Positions 22,968 to 34,838 of a DNA stretch of 64,000 nt are shown here, in pieces; the stretch's first letter is position 1; every line of letters starts with the position of its first letter. The translations under genes and the position numbers were made by a program. Origin of the DNA: Sweltsa coloradensis (taxonomy: Eukaryota > Arthropoda > Insecta > Plecoptera > Chloroperlidae); contig JAMZAV010003237.1 of NCBI GenBank assembly GCA_024449915.1, positions 62,001 through 126,000 of the forward strand, read 5' to 3'. The notes beneath the pieces were generated by a model. That model was not told the DNA's origin and searched no databases. It saw nothing but the letters and a program-made list of their open reading frames with translations.

Positions 22968-23261
22968 TGGATGAGCGTAGCGAGCGAAGCGAAGATTCCA
23001 TTTCACTACACTGGAGAAAAAAATCCGGAATGTTTTTTTTCTTTTTTTTCTCTGTATTTTTGTGTGTTTGTCAGCACGATTCCGGCTAAACCAATACTCC
23101 ATTTGCGATGAAATTTAATGGAGGCCTTCGAAATTTCTGAACTTAGAAATGCCACGTTTGTGAGCGCAATCAAAAAATTATTTTTTATGAAAATCACAAT
23201 TTTACGATTTTTTTCGATTTTTTGAAAAATTATTTTACTTATAACACCTACATGCTTTATC
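22968..23261 (+). mobile_element. HINE-like element, subfamily A, 3'-truncated
   Basis: Begins five bases after the preceding copy ends (TGGATGAGCGTAGCGAGCG). It follows the consensus to CACCTACATGCTTTAT, then stops; the hairpin and CCTAG end are absent. Confidence 0.75.
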
Positions 23262-23290
23262 GCAACTCTAGGGTTACAGAGATGGTTTTT

Positions 23291-23378
23291 TGAGCGAGCG
23301 TAGCGAGCGTCTCCACTTAACTCTTATGGCTCAAATGTCTGTTTTTTTGCTTTCTGTTACTGCTTCGGTACAGGTTGT
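23291..23378 (+). mobile_element. HINE-like element, subfamily B, 5' fragment
   Basis: TGAGCGAGCGTAGCGAGCG followed by TCTCCACTTAACTC and TTACTGCTTCGGTACAGGT. The same 88-bp block opens the complete subfamily B copy at 63112. Confidence 0.75.
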
Positions 23379-24918
23379 CGCGCTTGGACTTAGGTCCTGT
23401 TGTCAATCTTTGAATTTCCCTAGAGTTATGTGTGGTTATTTGCATACTAAACTTTTTTGCCTATTTTGCATATCAAATTTGCATATCAAATGTTAATTTT
23501 ATTTTAGTGTTTTTAGTGTTAGTGTGTATTAGCAATTAGAAACATAAATCAAGCTTCAGTTCTAATTGAACATCGATATTTAATTGTAATCAATGTTGAA
23601 CAGCAAGGGATAGCTCAAGGTTAGAGAAACATCTCGAAGCTAGATTTCTTTCAAATCCAAATACAGCTACGTAGTGCAGAGTAAATAATTAATTTTCAAG
23701 GAACGGTTTGAATGAAATTATCTCACAGTAGACAGATGTCTCGAAATTTTGTAAGGGATGTCGGGTTTCGTTAGCTAGCTAGCGACTACCAGTCGGCGAT
23801 TTTGCACGGTTGAGTGCACACCTGGCCTAGAAAAGCTGATGGTATCTCGGTTCCGATTACTAGCTACGCAGTGGCTGACGAATTGCTTTTTGATATAATA
23901 AGGGTAGAGTTAACTGGACTCCGTGCCAAAAGGTCCAAAGTGCCCATAGAATCGAGATAGGGCTTAAGGTTTCAAGTTGAGTCGGTAGGACTATTTAATT
24001 GCTTCGATTCGGAGAAATAAGAAGCTACACCAGTCTACGTGAGGGGCCATGTCCGTGTTTTCGAGCAGAGCAGGGTGTTTCTCGAGAGAGTGGTTCGGTG
24101 GCGGTGTCCACGGTCGGATGTGTCGGGCCTACCGTGCGTCGGGGTAGTGTCCAATTTGAATCGTCATATAGCAATCTTCGGGAGTGATATTGATTTGGTT
24201 ATTTTTAATCGTGCAAGCATTGTAATAATTTTCGTCGTCATCTATAGTGACTTGTTTATTACAATCACTACATCATTAATTGTATCGAGTACCAGAATAG
24301 AACAGCATCGTCGTTATTGAGCTATTTATGTCGTCATCGTCAGTGAATCACCAACAATAGCTATTATTTTTTGGAAATTATTAGCAATTGCGGACACTTA
24401 ATTATCAACTATCTAACAAAAGCAATCAACCTGAAGAGTTATTTAAAATTAAATGAACTTTTGAATTTGTAATCAGCCAAGAGCAATCAACATTTATCAG
24501 GAGTTGATATCGTATTAATTAACAGTGAACAATAGACACTTCTATAGAACCAAATACCGGCGCTAAAACTTAGAACTGTTGAACTTTAAATTATCAAGTA
24601 CCTTCATTACAATAGACTGTGTTACCAATAAACTGAGTTCATCTAAATCTACACCAAAAACAGTACCAGGATTAATTGACAGTGTTGCCAGTGCTTACTA
24701 AAAAAACCACGTGTGTACCTGCCATGTGGATTATCTTCTGACCCCAATTTCAAGACAGTGTCCTCCCCTTCACCACAATACCATTGGGATTACGACAAAC
24801 TACGGCCGAAGGTTAAGTACATGAAGTGGGCATTACAATTGTAATTAATTGATTTTTGCTAAATTTGATGTATAACTTCACATTTTGGATGGGTATGCGA
24901 AGGTTCTTCTAACCTTAT
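23379..24918. other. Unassigned; possible solo LTR 23750-24837
   Basis: No coding sequence recognised. The stretch 23750-24837 starts TGTAAGGGATG and ends GGGCATTACA, giving the TGTAA...TTACA ends expected of an LTR of about 1.09 kb. No target duplication, PBS or partner copy supports this, so it stays a weak suggestion. Confidence 0.3.
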
Positions 24919-25710
24919 TGGATGAGCGTAGCGAGCGTAGCGAGCGAAGCGAAGATTCCATTTCACTACACTGGAGAAAAAAATCCGGAATGTTTTTTTT
25001 TTTTTTTTTTTTCTTTCTTTCTTTTTTTTTTGTATTTTTGTGTGTCTGTTAACACGATTCCGGCTAAACCGATACTCCGATTGTGATGAAATTTTATGGA
25101 GGCCTTCGAAATCTCTGAACTTAGAATGCCCACGTTTTTGAGCGCAAATCGGAAAAATTTTCTCATAAAAAACGAAATTTACGATTTTTTGAATTTTAAA
25201 AAAATTCTTCGACTTATAACTCCTACATGCTTTATCCGATTGTAATGATTTTTTCACAGAACCTTAATTTTATGAATTAAGATATTCGTGTAAAATTTAA
25301 GCGTAATCGAAAAAATATTTTCATGAAAATCGAAATTTTACGAGTTTTTCTTTTTAAAACAATTCTTTGACTTTTAACACCTACATGCTTTATCCTATTG
25401 TAATGATTTTTTCACAGAACCCTTATTGTATGAATTAATATATTTGTGTTAAATTTTAGCGCAATCGAGAAAAATTATTTCTAATAAAAATCGCAATTTT
25501 ACGATTTTTTTATTTTTTTAACAATTACAATTAACTTAAAAAAATTAATAAATTAAAGTTAATTTTTAATTAAATTTAATTTAATTTAAAAAAAATTCAA
25601 CTTAGTTATGATTTTTCCACAGAACAACAGAAAATCCGCATAACACATGGCAGCTCAATGCATAAATTACGCTCATCCAACAACGCGGCGGGACTTAAGC
25701 GTTTTCCTAG
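24919..25710 (+). mobile_element. HINE-like element, subfamily A, complete
   Basis: 792 bp from TGGATGAGCGTAGCGAGCG to TTTTCCTAG. The subterminal inverse ACGCTCATCCA lies at about 25669-25679. It is followed by AACGC-GGCGGGACTTAA-GCGTT and the CCTAG end. A T-rich stretch of variable length (24990-25030) follows the TCCGGA block. Flanks show no convincing target duplication. Confidence 0.8.
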
Positions 25711-26128
25711 TTTAATAACCAGCTCGATAGGCAGGGTTTCTTTCAGATGTAATTGTTATGTTCAACTGTCAATAGTGAACTGGAGTGTGTTAAAATTAAT
25801 GAAGTAATTTTCAATGTAGATTGTACTCCTGGAATTCTCCCTAGTATTCTTAAGTCATAAGCATTATTGCAAGTGGAATAATAGGACGGCCGAGCTGAGA
25901 GTTGAGTCTTGCAGCATCACCAGTGGAGATCTTGGTCACAGGTAATTGGGTTAAAAATTAAGAACATTCAATTTTGCAATTAATTCTGAACAAATAAAAA
26001 TTTAATCTTGTATTTTTTTATTTTTTTTATATAAGAGGATCGTTTTCGCCGATGAGCTAGTTTAAAATTTATGTTATTAGTAACCAGATATCTGATCCGG
26101 GCAAACACAGGGTCTGATCCGTTAAAAG
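25711..26128. other. No gene recognised
   Basis: AT-rich sequence between two HINE-like elements. Nothing assignable. Confidence 0.45.
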
Positions 26129-26433
26129 GTCGCACCGTTTATCTGATCGACCTGAAATTTTGCACACATGTACATACCACCTATGCGGGTTGCTGTATAG
26201 TTTTTGAACAAAATCCGATCGTTGGTTATAAAAAATAAAAAAAATAAAAAAAATAAAAAAAAATGTTCCGATCGTTATGAAATTTTGCAGGGTCAATAAG
26301 TACAACATTCTCTCCTATTTTACAAATTTTCAGCTAAATCGGTCAAGACCTTAAAGACTTATTGGTATGTAACATTTTGGGAATGTCGTATACTCGGGTC
26401 GTGTTGCATGTACCGGTGCTCGCTCAACAACGC
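26129..26433 (+). mobile_element. HINE-like element, subfamily B, 3' part
   Basis: Homologous to the complete copy at 63112-63689 from AGGTCGCACCGTTT through GCACACATGTACATACC, a low-complexity AAAT run, TTTTGCAGGGTCAATAAG and GTGCTCGCTCAACAACGC. It stops inside the 3' hairpin, where Penelope-like sequence begins. The internal segment equivalent to about 63450-63610 is absent, so subfamily B has long and short forms. Confidence 0.7.
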
Positions 26434-26845
26434 TCAATCCTCAATCGTATGAACATCGAAACCATTTTCTCCACTGACAGAAAAATCAGCTCCTTTTTGA
26501 GAAGTGCAAAGGACTCTGTTCATCTAGAGCAAAGAGGGATGTATGAGGTGCCCTGTGGCGACTGCGATCAAACGTACATAGACCAAACAGGCAGACGCAT
26601 AGAAGTGAGGATAAAATATGAACACTCCAATGCTGTGAAAGCAGGTGACAAGAAATCAGCCCTGGCTCAACATGCTATAGCTTACTCGCATGTGATAGAT
26701 TTTGACAAAACCAAAACTATTTGCCCATGTACAACAGCTCAAGCCACGTATTATCCGTGAATCTGTGGAAATTGAGAAACGGCCGAATAACCTGATCAAA
26801 AGAGACGATAGCCAGAGTCTCCCTCTTGCTTGAAAACCTGCATTC
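26434..26845 (+). pseudogene. Penelope-like GIY-YIG endonuclease, frameshifted
   Basis: The frame contains GMYEVPCGDCDQTYIDQTGRR, shown in two parts: GMYEV at about 26536 (the GIY equivalent) and TYIDQTGRR (the YIG equivalent, Gly changed to Asp). Then come IEVRIKYEHSNAV and SALAQHAIAYSHVIDF. After a frameshift near 26720 the tail reads RIIRESVEIEKRPNNL and RDDSQSLPLA. In intact elements this domain nicks target DNA for integration. The Cys pair before the YIG motif and the ESVEIEKRPNN signature are typical of Penelope-like proteins. The YIG substitution and the frameshift indicate inactivity. About 24 codons before 26434 in the open frame belong to the HINE-like element, not to this protein. 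Confidence 0.8.
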
Positions 26846-27150
26846 ATGCCTCGCCATTAAGTCCGTAGACATATTCAGCCAAATCCCTCAGATATGGTGC
26901 AAATTTCAGATTTCATAATTCTAAGCACGAATAACATTTCAAAAGACAACCAATCAGGCCCTATAACAAGAAGCCGGACTAAAAAGGTTTCACTACAGTA
27001 ATCTGTGCTGTGTGTGTCTCAATTCAATTGCCACCATCCGTATTTTTTCGATATTACATCGCCGCCCCGCACCTTTTTACGATATGACCTGGCCGCCCCG
27101 CACCTTCAGCCGATGCTATATAAGGCGGGCGCCACAGTAAACCCTAAGAA

Positions 27151-27176
27151 TGTCTGACGGAGTACAGACGAAACGT
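27151..27176 (+). ncRNA. Hammerhead-ribozyme-like core (degenerate)
   Basis: CTGACGG at 27154 and CGAAAC at 27169 resemble the CUGANGA and GAAA boxes of the hammerhead catalytic core. They are separated by a short potential stem II region. The seventh box position is G instead of A, and stems are weak. Penelope-like elements are known to carry hammerheads in their terminal repeats, which is why I list it. It is unlikely to be active as written. Confidence 0.35.
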
Positions 27177-27384
27177 TGGTGGACGCCCAGGTTCTGCCCG
27201 GGTTCATCTTATTTTCGACGCGGTTTTACCCAAGATCCTTGTTTTTATCCTATGACGGGCCGCGAAAACCTACAACAATCCATATATATATATATACACA
27301 CATATGTCACTAGTTTATTTTCGATACAAGCTTTTTCAGACAGGTAGTATATATTTTTACACAAACCAAAATATATAATGAAGT

Positions 27385-27640
27385 GATATGCAAAACTGGT
27401 CTCGTGCCAGTGTCACCCGGGCCTATTATTCCTCTTGAACGTTGTGGCAAAGGTTCTTGGAGAAGTGATTCAACTCCAGGGCATGGTTGCTTTTTGCTGA
27501 CCAATGCCTCCATTCCACCTCTCCATTCCCCGATTCACAGTCCGGCTTGCCGGCCAGGTTGTCGGCTGCCATCTGACAGACCCCCGTCATCAAGGCTGGT
27601 GACGGAGTTTCACGTGGCGTTTAAACGATGGCTAGTGTTA
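27385..27640 (+). pseudogene. Jockey-type LINE reverse transcriptase, 5' piece
   Basis: Mixed-frame reading gives LLNVVAKVLG, then an IPDSQSG-like segment, a RPGCR-like segment and a piece resembling SRGFNDG. Their order matches RT motifs 1-3 of Jockey-type LINEs. The relic stops near 27640 at the outer edge of the inverted-repeat element. The same domain resumes at 37165 with VLAIFLNISRAFDKVWH, which is the next motif. So this and 37165-38418 are one LINE copy split by a 9.5-kb insertion. Confidence 0.6.
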
Positions 27641-27654
27641 GGGCCTTTGCACAT

Positions 27655-28480
27655 AAGAGGCAAAATGAAGGCGCCTTTTCATCTCCTGGTTTGTTTCCGG
27701 GCAAGTACCTCACATATATCAAATGAAAGCTTGAAATGTCCCTTTACAAAAAGTAGATGTTTATTGGGTCGGGTAGCTTTGGTCACAAAAGGGGGGGTAA
27801 GGTCCCCAGATGTGTGAGAATTTGAGTTCAAGAAAACACTGACTGTTAGATATCAACATATCAATGAAAGCTTGAAATGACCCCATTAACGGAAATGTTA
27901 TGAGGCATTAATTGTGGTTGGTGGAAGCTTTTGGTTTAAAAAAAAATGGTGTGATTAAATGTTCAATGTGTAAATTTTTTGTGTTCAAGAAAACAATGGC
28001 CGAATGATAATGTTCATGTATATTCAAATGAAAGCTTAAAATGAACCTCATTACGAAAATGTATGGAACACATTAATCCAAGGTTTGTTTAAATTTTGGT
28101 TAAAAAAAATGTGGGTTTTGGTCAAAATGTGTAAATTTTGAGTTCAAGAAAACATGTCCGATTAGATTATTTACATGGTATCAAATGAAAGCTTGAAAAT
28201 GGTCCCCTTTACAAAAAGTACAGAATGCCTGTATTGGGCAGGTAGAGCTTTTGGTCGGTCTAAACAAAAAAGGGGGCGGGGTTAATGTCCCCTCTAGTGA
28301 GTGCTAAATTTTTGGTCCCAGGAAAACAATGTCCACGATAGATGGTAACATAGATGAAATGAAGCCTTTTGAAATGACCCGATTTCAAAAAACGTATGGA
28401 ACAGATTTTTTGGCAGGTAGCTTGTTTGTACACAAAATTGGGGGGGGGGGGGGGCTGTTGTGGTGTCCAAAGGTGTACAT
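27655..28480. repeat. Left arm: ~160-bp tandem repeats
   Basis: Five degenerate units marked by AAATGAAAGCTTGAAATG (near 27720, 27866, 28031, 28186, 28350). Each has TTTGGT...AAAAAAGGGGG and GTGTAAATTTTGAGTTCAAG further in. A G17 run lies near 28440. Confidence 0.8.
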
Positions 28481-28559
28481 TTGATTTATACTAGCCTACT
28501 ATCTACGGGAGTGGATTACCGATTGAATGGAATTGAGGAAATAAGCCGAACAAATATTG

Positions 28560-29826
28560 TGCTTCATTTTACAAACATAAAAGGGTAGTGAATTCAATTT
28601 TATGTTTCTTTAAACAAAGTGTGCTCCAGCAAGAGAAATGCTGCTAACCACCATCTATCGCCATCCTGATTTGTGTAAAAGCACGGAAAAGAGTGGCGAG
28701 GAAGCGTATGACGAGTTTCAAAAACCACGAGGCTTGAAGAAGACCCCTCCAACAACGAAATTCATATTAATATAAAGAGAGCCTTAACTTTGGAAACTTT
28801 CTCCACTCTAAAAATAAGAATCTACGTTCATTCCCTTCCCTAAAAAGGGCGTAGATTTTGTCTTAAAAAACGGACAGCAATCTGTTTATGCCGATGTTAA
28901 TTTATTGCCGAGTCTAGGCAACATTAATGCTAAAGATGTTCTTTCACAATCCGGTCTGTGGGACCTATACCAGGTCTTATAAGCCATCTGCAGACGGGAC
29001 TTTGTGAGAAAAACTGCCAAGAGGCTGTTCTGGCACTGTGAGTTAGAAAACACATTCCTTCACTCTGCTGAGGCTTTTGGATAATTCAAGGCCAAAGTAT
29101 GCATCAATAATGCAATGGCCATAGTACAGACAAAATCCGTCAAACCCGCCAAATGTGTGGCGATGTATATATCACATCATATTTTTCAACGTTCCATGCT
29201 TGAAGAGTGCAAACGTGATGCCTCAGAAGTTCAAATGTGTTGTATTTGACGTTTATCGAGAAGTATCCATTCAAAACACACGGGCTTACCGACGAGGTCC
29301 CCCTGTCCAATGCAATACAAGTTAAAAACATAGCACCAGTGGTATACCGCATTACATACTGGGAATTTGTTTCTTGACAAATCTGTTATCATAAATCTAA
29401 GCCTTAAAAAATATATTTATTAAGATTGGCTATCTCCAAAACAGTCGCTTGAAAACTCAAATTGGATTCTTTATGTCCACGTGTGAAGACAAATGCATTT
29501 AAAAGTGGACAGATACATGGTTGGGCGCGATTTGTGGCATTCACCCTTGCAATGGTTGGGGCAAGAAGAAGCGGATACGCGGATACTCCCTTCATGCCAA
29601 ATATAGCCATTCCGACAACGTCTTTTAACTCTTCGCAGTCATCCGTATCCTGCTGACCCAGATGTCTATCATCTGCCTATTGTGCCCTTCATTGATCTTA
29701 ATTATCACTTTTTTGTTAAAAGAGGTAGGCCCTACTCAGAATGATCGCTTTTTGTTTATGTGTCTAAAATTGGCAATTTCCTCTCGGAAAGGAAGTTATG
29801 CAAAAGCTGCTTATTGTTGGCCCTAC
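28560..29826 (+). pseudogene. Unidentified coding relic inside the foldback-like element, part 1
   Basis: Not recognised. Plus-strand frames between frequent stops yield protein-like segments: VDFVLKNGQQSVYADVN and LLPSLGNINAKDVLSQSGLW near 28860-28970, SHLQTGLCEKNCQEAVLALV near 28985, SGQIHGWARFVAFTLAMVG near 29500, and PADPDVYHLPIVPFIDLNYH near 29650. Composition and codon-like periodicity look coding rather than random, and all pieces lie on one strand. The relic is cut by the Gypsy element at 29827 and appears to resume at 35097. A transposase or cargo gene of the foldback-like element is possible; a captured host gene is equally possible. Confidence 0.4.
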
Positions 29827-29832
29827 AACGCA

Positions 29833-30094
29833 TGTATTGTACTGTGAAAGAGGTGCTATGAAGGGTTGCTGTATTTTAAACTCGTATGCTTCGTATTTCA
29901 AACTCTGTATTTTATTCCATGCTCTCAGTCGCCATAAACCTATCAAACTCTGACTTCCCGTCCTCTTCCACTCACGAGCGCGCCCCCTCCCTTAGCCCTA
30001 GTCCGCTTGTTCGAGCCTAACAGTGCCATGTAACCATAGCTGGCGGTGGCTCAGCAGCTGAGACACTGGCGTCGTCCGTTTTCAAACAACTACA
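29833..30094 (-). repeat. Gypsy 3' LTR
   Basis: 262 bp, TG...CA ends. Aligns to 34839-35096 with scattered indels (shared blocks TTTTAAACTCGTATGC, CTCTCAGTCGCCATAA, AGCTGAGACACTGGCG). Confidence 0.85.
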
Positions 30095-30112
30095 GCTCTT
30101 TTTTTCTTTATT
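30095..30112 (-). other. Polypurine tract of the Gypsy element
   Basis: Minus-strand AATAAAGAAAAAAAGAGC lies immediately before the 3' LTR start, where second-strand priming is expected. Confidence 0.65.
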
Positions 30113-30849
30113 AGATAATGTTCTTCTTATTTTAGAAATTTTTAAATGTTTCACATTCTTTATATCTTAATGATTATCTAAAACATTTTCTTTACTGATT
30201 TGTATCTAACATTTTACCTTTTCTGATTTATTTTTCACTTGTTTCAACTTTATTTTGATTTTATAATATACTCCTGCTTTAGTGATGACATGAATCACTT
30301 TCACACTTGCACTGATTTTATTTTTGGCTCTGCTTATGAATTACTCACTTTCACATTTCACTGATTTTTAATTTGCTCTACTTAAGATGATGACTCACTT
30401 TCCACCACATTTCACTGATTTTTGTATATGTCAAAAAATTTTGCGATTTTGTGGCAATTTTTGTTTTTTTGCTTTGTGTGCTGTGTGATAATTACGGTTG
30501 GGTGTCCCCCCCGGTTGCAGTGTCTTTTCTGTAGCGTTTCTGTTTCTGTCATGCTTTTTTTTCCTTTTTTGCTTTTTGTTGTGCGTCTTTTGTTCTGATT
30601 TTCTCTGTCCATGCTGCCTTCTCACTTCTGGTTCTTTGGTTTCTGTTGCTGATGGTATGGTTTTCCAACGGATTTCTCCGCCCAGAACATGACTTGCGGC
30701 TGGCGGAGAGTCCTGTTGTGCCAGTTTTGTTGTGGTGCGATATGTTATAGTCAGGTAACGGCAATTCTTGTCTTCCCAGTTGTTTTTTTTTTTTTTTTTT
30801 CCTTCTGGCTTGAGTTTGTTCTAAACATTTTAAGTAATGTTTTGTTCGC

Positions 30850-31430
30850 ATCGCCTCCACTTGTTTGTTGACCGTGGTTGCTTGAGGCAATACGGAGTTC
30901 ACATGAATGACATTTTTGGTTCCCATCCCTTCTAGGAATGACTTGTATTCTTTTCGAATGTGAATTGAGGCCCGTTATCGGCTGAGGCAAATACACAAGG
31001 TATTCCGAACGTTGCTGAATATTTTCTTCCTAACCCAGTGTAATTTGTCTGGCTAGTTGGGTTGTTTTGAAGTTTTGACTTCCACCCAGCGAGAGTAACT
31101 AGTGCTACTATCACCCCAATCACTTCTCCTGTTGGGAACGGTCCCGCACAATCTTAATTGCCAGCTTTGTAGGCCAAGGACATGCGGTAATTTTCCGCCG
31201 AGTTTATTTGTGGTTTCGGGCTCTGGTAGGGATTCCTACTAGTTGGCATGGTGTGCAGCTTTGTATGAATTGGTTGACTTTAGTGTACCATATCGCATGG
31301 CCACCATACTTTTGTCACGTAGCCTTTGTTTTTTGTTCTGACGATTCCTCCTTGATGTCCATGATGTGCCAGTGGAGGAGAGTTTTCCCCGCTCTTGCAG
31401 TGTTTTTTGGGATTGTAATTCCTTTTCCTT
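30850..31430 (-). pseudogene. Gypsy integrase relic
   Basis: Minus-strand pieces. 31280-31400: a HHCC-finger remnant, HHGHQGGIVRTKN and TKVWWP. About 31080-31140: GPFPTGEVIGV. About 30950-31000: FGIPCVFASADNGPQF, the second catalytic Asp region. About 30850-30920: FLEGMGTK-like and HVNSV. The enzyme would insert element cDNA into the genome. At least three frameshifts separate the parts. Confidence 0.75.
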
Positions 31431-32299
31431 GTAACAACATGTTGTTTGTGAATTGTTAGGGTTTTTGTTTCTCCCCTGCTGGTACCGTGGTGGCAGTCGT
31501 TTGTCCAGTTGTTTTTCTCTGATGCAGTTGCAGACAAGCTGTAGCGTTTTGTCCTTTTGGCTTGTTTCTGTTTTTTGATTTCTTCTTTGTCATTGTTCTT
31601 GGGACTGATGATTCTGTGACAAATTTGAATGTATTCCCTTCGGCAAACATTTCCCTTCTGGGTTGCATAAATCGCCCGAACTTTTGTGTGCTTCTTTTCT
31701 CAGTTGTTGATGAGTCGAGAGAAATGGTCATGCGAATGGTTTGAATGCCTGGTCATAGTAGACAATACTTGTAGTCCTACTGCGTTAGTAATCGCAGCAG
31801 AAATCTCCACAGTTCAATACGTGTCAGTTGTTTTGTGACATTTTGTTCCGTGAACAGATCTCTAAGAAGGTTTGTGGTTCCTGTTTCTATTTCGAATGTC
31901 GTCGCGTACAGGTACAGATGATAAGTGTTTCACCAGCCCCATTACGGATAATGCTCTCTGTCCTGTTTGGGAAGTACCGTCCTTCCTACTTCCTGTGAGT
32001 GCCCTGCTTGCAAAGCTTATTAGGGTTGTACTTTTTGTTTTTTCCCTTTTTTTTGTGTGTCAATTTACAGCATCCGAGTCCATACAAGGATTTGCATCTA
32101 CTATGGAAAAAAGGGAGTCTGGTTGTTTGTCCTTTTGTTCTTTCTTGTCGAGTAGGCTAGAGTTATTTTCTTGATATTTTCCTTTTTTATAGCTTCAAAA
32201 GCTTGGTGCTCTGCTCACTTTCCTTTTTTTTCTCCCATTTCCATACTGTGTTTCTTCTTGATCAGGGCTCTCATTGGAGCTGTGATAGCTGCCAAGGTT

Positions 32300-33080
32300 T
32301 TTTTTGGTATGAACTTTGTCACATAAGGTCACTAATTTCCTAGGAAGCTTCCTGAGTTTAGAGGACATCACTTTCGGCGCTCGCGTTTTACCAATTGAAA
32401 TGCTTTCGATCTTCTTGTTGTCTGGATTTATTCCTACTTGCTGATAGTTTTTTTTGTGTTCCACCAGGAAGGTTAGGCTTGTCATGCCCAATTGACACTT
32501 GCTGTTCTGTTTTGTCTGTGAGTCCTGCCTCTTCAAGTGTCTGGGAGAACTTTTGTCCAAGGTTTTTTTTCATTGGTTGTTCATCTCATCTTTTCCATAT
32601 ACAATATGTTCATCTGAAACATTCTTTACTCCTTTGCATTTGCAAAAACGTGCCAGTATTTGTTGAATGTGTGGTTGGTACCTTCAGCGGGCAGATGAGA
32701 TGCCGAAGTTTTAAACCCTTTTTCTTACTGGCATAACCCGTTGTGTTGTGCTGAAAGCGTTTTATTTTTCTAGATGCCTGTCGTTTAATTCCTATTGATG
32801 ATAGCCTCTGGTTTTTTTTAAATCGATCTTTGATGATCAATTTTGGCCATCGGTAAGGGTTTCCGCTAACACATCGTCAATTGTAGGGTAAACTATCACC
32901 TCTGCCTAAGTTACAGCTTTATTATCTTGCCGCATATCTAGACATATTCTCACTCCTTGTTCCTTTTTTTTTTTTTTGTGGGTAAATTGACTATACCTAG
33001 TGGTGAGACCCAGTTTGTGGCCCTGTGGCCAGGCTCTATTATGTCGTAACAGCTTGGAGGTTGCAATAATTCATCTCAAC
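32300..33080 (-). pseudogene. Gypsy reverse transcriptase relic
   Basis: Near 33000-33050 a TNWVSPL segment. Near 32930-32965 EQGVRICLDMRQ. Near 32880-32900 YPTIDDVLAE. Near 32820-32850 SKIDLKK. About 32400-32540 CQLGMTSLTFLVEHKK-like and PDNKKIESI, the RT-RNase H connection. Order and motifs are those of Ty3/Gypsy pol. Stops and frameshifts throughout. The YxDD box is not clearly preserved. Confidence 0.7.
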
Positions 33081-33799
33081 CTGTTTGCGCAGGTGAAATG
33101 GAATTACTCCCTGGTTTGGTTGTGGCACTGGGTGCTTTTGTTTTTCATCGACATGTAGGGTTTAAGTTGAAGTTTTTAAAGCTTGTTCTCAAATCCCTGG
33201 CAAATACTGTTCATGCTTAGCCAATATGTTATTCCTATGTTGCTGCTACATGATTTATTGTAGGATTACCTTGATTTCACAGTCCTGTGTTCCGTAGTAA
33301 CTTTCCGAGATCTTGGCAGTTACTTTTGGCCTAGGAGTGGCAACCATTGTTGCCTGGAATAACGGCGATAGGTTTGCAATTACTCGTTTTGTTTTTTTTT
33401 TCCCATGATGCTTTCCTTTTCTGCATTGAATCTGGCCCTGGAACTTTGAGCTGTTCTTGCTGGACCATAGGGCATAAAAATGTTGGTGGTTCCATCGGTT
33501 TTGTGAGTTCTGCTGGGAGTGTTTTAGTTGGTTCCATTTCATTGGTGCTAATTGTGTTCACTGGTTGCTCCTGAATCGATTACAAATGCTATCGGTATTT
33601 AATTTGATTTTTCACACGATTTTACTTTTTCATGTGATTTGTCATGTGAATCTGAGGAATAGAGCGCAAATAATATGCATGACTGTCGGAGTCTGAGTCT
33701 CTGGCTGTTTGTTGTTTTCACAACGTTTTCCCCCCCGCGGTTTGATTGTGTTTGAGACAATCGGGGGGGGGGGGAAACTTGATTTTAGTTTTTACACAC

Positions 33800-34189
33800 T
33801 CAGTGCAAAATGGTTTTTCTTCTTTCCACCGCATTTTGAAGCATGTCACTCAAACGAGTACATTTGCATTCTCCTTCCAATATGTCCTTTATTTTGCCAA
33901 CCCCTGTAGCATTTCTGCATCCCCTGTGTCCTATATGTGCTGTGATGGTGTTGTCTAAAGCCCATGGTTTTCTGTTGATTGGTTTGAGTTCTGAAGCTTT
34001 TGGTTCTAGGCCTATCTCCTTGCCTAGGCTTGAGACTGGTGCTGATTTATTCCTAGGCCAGACGAGTTTCTCCTTTTCCGCGCCCATTATATTGATCCTT
34101 GTTTCACATAAGTTCACTTCTAATAGGCTAGGCCTAGAGTTCAGTTTGTTTTTTTTTTTTTCGAATTTGGTTTTTGGCCTGCTTCTCAC
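33800..34189 (-). pseudogene. Probable Gypsy gag relic
   Basis: A 129-residue minus-strand frame rich in Lys/Arg. Near its C-terminus HIGHRGCRNATG and GECKCTRLSD resemble damaged CCHC zinc knuckles of nucleocapsid. The location between PBS and RT fits gag. No capsid homology is obvious. Confidence 0.4.
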
Positions 34190-34821
34190 TTTTCCCTCTT
34201 CAAGTCGTGGGCCATTGTGAGAGCTTTTGTCTAGGGTAATTCTTCCTCCATTTTGACTTACTTTTGAGAATTTGTCCTTCTTAGTTTCGTGCTTCTTACT
34301 GTGTCGATGATTTAGTCCACAGATGTGTTCATTCTGCTGTTCAGCTGTCCACTCACACGTTTTTTTTTGCTAGATTTGTTCGTAGTCTTTGTTTGTGTTT
34401 TTGTCGCCGGGGCGAATTTTGGTTTTTTTTTTTGGTCGATTGTGGTTCGTTTTTTCTTCAGGCTTGGTGTGTTCGAAACACGTGTCCCCCCTCTCAAGTC
34501 GTATTCCTCCTTTTTTTGGGTTGAATGTTCGTCCTAGTTTTGTAATCGCGTCCTTCAAAAGGTTCGTTTTCCTGTATTTTTGTAAAGTCCATAAAATATA
34601 TTCTGTACTGCAGGCCCGCCGAATGGTGGAGAAGTTCAAATTAACGTTTCCGCACATCGGGTCTTTAATAACGTGTTGCCCCCCGATATAGAATTAACAA
34701 CGTGACTTCCAACCCTAGTCCACAATCGACCGCGACGTGATTCCACCTCGCCGGCGTAAACTCTATCCACTGATGGCCGTCTAACTCATGTTTTGGTTTT
34801 CGTCGTGAACGTTCCGTTTTT

Positions 34822-34838
34822 TTATCCTTTGTCGCCAA
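34822..34838 (-). other. Primer-binding site of the Gypsy element
   Basis: Minus-strand TTGGCGACAAAGGATAA lies immediately inside the 5' LTR end (...AATACAAACA). TGGCGAC followed by purines is a common Gypsy PBS. Confidence 0.65.

Larger units (their letters stand above)
26434..27270 (+). mobile_element. Penelope-like element, 3' part
   Basis: 5'-truncated copy retaining the GIY-YIG endonuclease and about 430 bp downstream. That tail has a TATA-like CTATATAAGG near 27115 and a hammerhead-ribozyme-like core near 27154. The reverse-transcriptase half is missing. The combination of endonuclease, C-terminal basic tail and ribozyme-bearing terminal sequence is characteristic of Penelope-like elements. 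The left border is an abrupt junction inside the HINE-like hairpin. Confidence 0.75.

Noticed and set aside
24039..24320. 93-codon frame as a gene
   Set aside because: No recognisable motif and overlapping frames of similar length; falls in the possible solo LTR.
23750..24837. Confident solo LTR
   Set aside because: Only TGTAA...TTACA end symmetry; flanks do not form a duplication, so kept as a weak suggestion only.
30412..34691. Numerous short open frames on both strands rich in Phe/Val or Lys
   Set aside because: They are shadows of a decayed minus-strand Gypsy element with T-rich homopolymers.
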